Of a stretch of DNA of 64,000 nt, positions 63,186-64,000 are shown in pieces. The notes under the pieces were generated by a model. The model made no database searches. It was not told the origin of the DNA and saw only the letters and a list, made by a program, of their open reading frames with translations. Every line of letters begins with the position of its first letter. Within the stretch, counting starts at the first letter, position 1. The DNA lies in contig NZ_KB900620.1 in NCBI RefSeq assembly GCF_000379025.1, positions 178,802 to 242,801 on the forward strand, in the 5' to 3' direction. Source of the DNA: Orenia marismortui DSM 5156 (GTDB lineage: Bacteria; Bacillota; Halanaerobiia; Halobacteroidales; Halobacteroidaceae). Made by a program: the position numbers and the translations under genes.

Positions 63186-63710
63186 ATGAAAAAACTAATT
63201 ATAATAATGATAACCTTTATTTTAATAATTAGCTTTTTTATTGGTGGAATTATCAGTATTATTTTTAAATTTAAAGAAGAAGCTCATTCAAAAGAAAAAG
63301 TTCACCTTCCTAAAATCACTTTAACCGATTTAGAAAATAATAAAATCAGCTTTAATAAACTTGCTCAACCTACTATCTTATTATTCTTTCTTCCACAATC
63401 TAAAAGCTGCCAAGAAGAATTAGATATATTAAAAAAGTTCAAAAACCAATATCCTAAGTTGAATATTTTAGCAATTGCTATAGGTAATATTGATCCAAAG
63501 AAGATCCAAGAGCTAATTAATCAAAGCGAAATTAATTATCCGATTATAATTGATAAAAAAGTAAAATTAACAGAAAAATTATCCGTTACTGCAATTCCTA
63601 CCCTAGTATTTTATAATCCCTATGATAAACCATTTATTACTGTTGGACTAAAAGAAGAAACTGAGTTAGAAAAACTTTTAAAAGAACATCTCACATCTCT
63701 ATCTCTCTAA
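63186..63710 (+). CDS. Membrane-anchored thioredoxin-like redoxin with a single Cys
   Basis: 174 aa from ATG 63186, GGAGTGATAATA upstream; an in-frame GTG at 63177 overlaps the ribosome site. N-terminal anchor LIIIMITFILIISFFIGGII, then an AhpC/TlpA-like fold outside the membrane: KITLTDLENNKISFNKLAQP, ILLFFLPQSKSCQEELDIL, AIPTLVFYNPYD with the cis-Pro. The usual WCxxC reads QSKSC, so the first Cys is Ser and only the second remains. It therefore cannot act as a normal dithiol oxidoreductase; it may be monothiol or structural. Confidence 0.8.
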   Translation: MKKLIIIMITFILIISFFIGGIISIIFKFKEEAHSKEKVHLPKITLTDLENNKISFNKLAQPTILLFFLPQSKSCQEELDILKKFKNQYPKLNILAIAIGNIDPKKIQELINQSEINYPIIIDKKVKLTEKLSVTAIPTLVFYNPYDKPFITVGLKEETELEKLLKEHLTSLSL

Positions 63711-63855
63711 ATCTTAGCAGCTATAATATTCCAAATTATAGCTACCAAAATTCAATAACAATTTAATATATAGTATTTACTATATATTAAATCACTTCAA
63801 ATATTATTTTTCGACAAAATTAATATTTTGGACAAAAATATTAATTTATCTTAGC

Positions 63856-63898
63856 AAAAAAAAAGTAAGCTGGAGTTTAAACTCCAGCTTACTTTTTT
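63856..63898. terminator. Bidirectional terminator at the end of the window
   Basis: AAAGTAAGCTGGAGTTTAAA and its complement form a perfect palindrome with A-run and T-run flanks. Serves the plus-strand redoxin and the minus-strand gene ending at 63920. The spacer 63711-63855 shows nothing else. Confidence 0.85.
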
Positions 63899-63919
63899 AA
63901 GTAATTGATAATCCCTAAA

Positions 63920-64000
63920 TTAAGCAGTTTCTTCTGCTTTATCAGTCATTTCTCCTAAACATTCTGTACAAATAACTTTACCTTTAAAGTCTACTGTATC
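63920..64000 (-). CDS. C-terminus of a small zinc-ribbon-like protein (partial, 5' end outside window)
   Basis: The last 26 codons and TAA of a minus-strand gene: DTVDFKGKVICTECL then GEMTDKAEETA. One CxxC pair (CTEC) suggests half of a zinc ribbon or a small metal-binding protein. Too little is visible to name it. Confidence 0.55.
   Translation of the reverse strand, partial: DTVDFKGKVICTECLGEMTDKAEETA

Overview
The window is AT-rich DNA (genes near 30-35% GC, many spacers near 20%) from a motile, anaerobic Firmicute with a Gram-negative style envelope. Flagellar genes, an alternative sigma factor of the SigH type, comFA/comFC and HPr point to Firmicutes. An ADP-heptose gene set next to a signal-peptide beta-barrel protein with a C-terminal Phe points to an outer membrane. 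A five-gene HndABCD-type [FeFe] hydrogenase operon points to fermentative anaerobic life. Together these fit Halanaerobiales/Halobacteroidaceae (the Orenia/Halobacteroides type); this placement is inference, as no rRNA lies in the window.

Layout. Almost everything from 1 to 50 kb is on the minus strand. 1-20.6 kb is a flagellin modification island: LegB/LegC-like sugar genes, a FliS-FliB fusion, two FliS chaperones, two Maf-type (DUF115) glycosyltransferases, a dTDP-4-amino-4,6-dideoxyglucose type pathway (rfbA, rfbB, DegT aminotransferase, acetyltransferase), a CgeB-like glycosyltransferase, WbqC, and three sulfotransferase-like proteins. 20.6-21.15 kb carries an unexplained plus-strand transcription unit: promoter, three 62-bp tandem repeats, several hairpins and a terminator. 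21.2-29.6 kb is the late flagellar operon in the order flgM-flgN-flgK-flgL-yviE-like-fliW-csrA-hag-fliD, preceded by two YvyF-like genes. The hag leader carries two CsrA-type sites. 29.7-33.9 kb holds comFC and comFA, separated by a 512-bp inverted-repeat-bounded element, and sigH.

34.2-39.45 kb is the hydrogenase operon with a consensus promoter followed by a Fur-like box and a TGTGA-N6-TCACA palindrome. 39.6-43.3 kb holds ADP-heptose synthesis (kinase, phosphatase, adenylyltransferase), an outer-membrane-like protein and an HD-GYP protein. 43.5-48.9 kb holds HPr, two cold-shock proteins, a free-methionine sulfoxide reductase and two tandem RlmD-type methyltransferases, with several dispersed repeats between them. 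49.2-51.9 kb has divergent isocitrate dehydrogenase and citrate synthase. 51.9-63.7 kb is housekeeping: gatCAB, cyclophilin, ligA, trkA-like, Mn-dependent pyrophosphatase, pcrA and a membrane-anchored redoxin. A partial small zinc-ribbon-like gene ends the window.

How it fits together. The SigD-like promoters at 7.2, 24.0 and 28.8 kb, the FlgM anti-sigma factor and the FliW-CsrA-flagellin circuit would time flagellin production. The chaperones, methylase, Maf proteins and sugar pathways would then modify the flagellin. The best candidate for something undescribed is the plus-strand repeat RNA/peptide locus at 20,605-21,150, embedded in this flagellar region.
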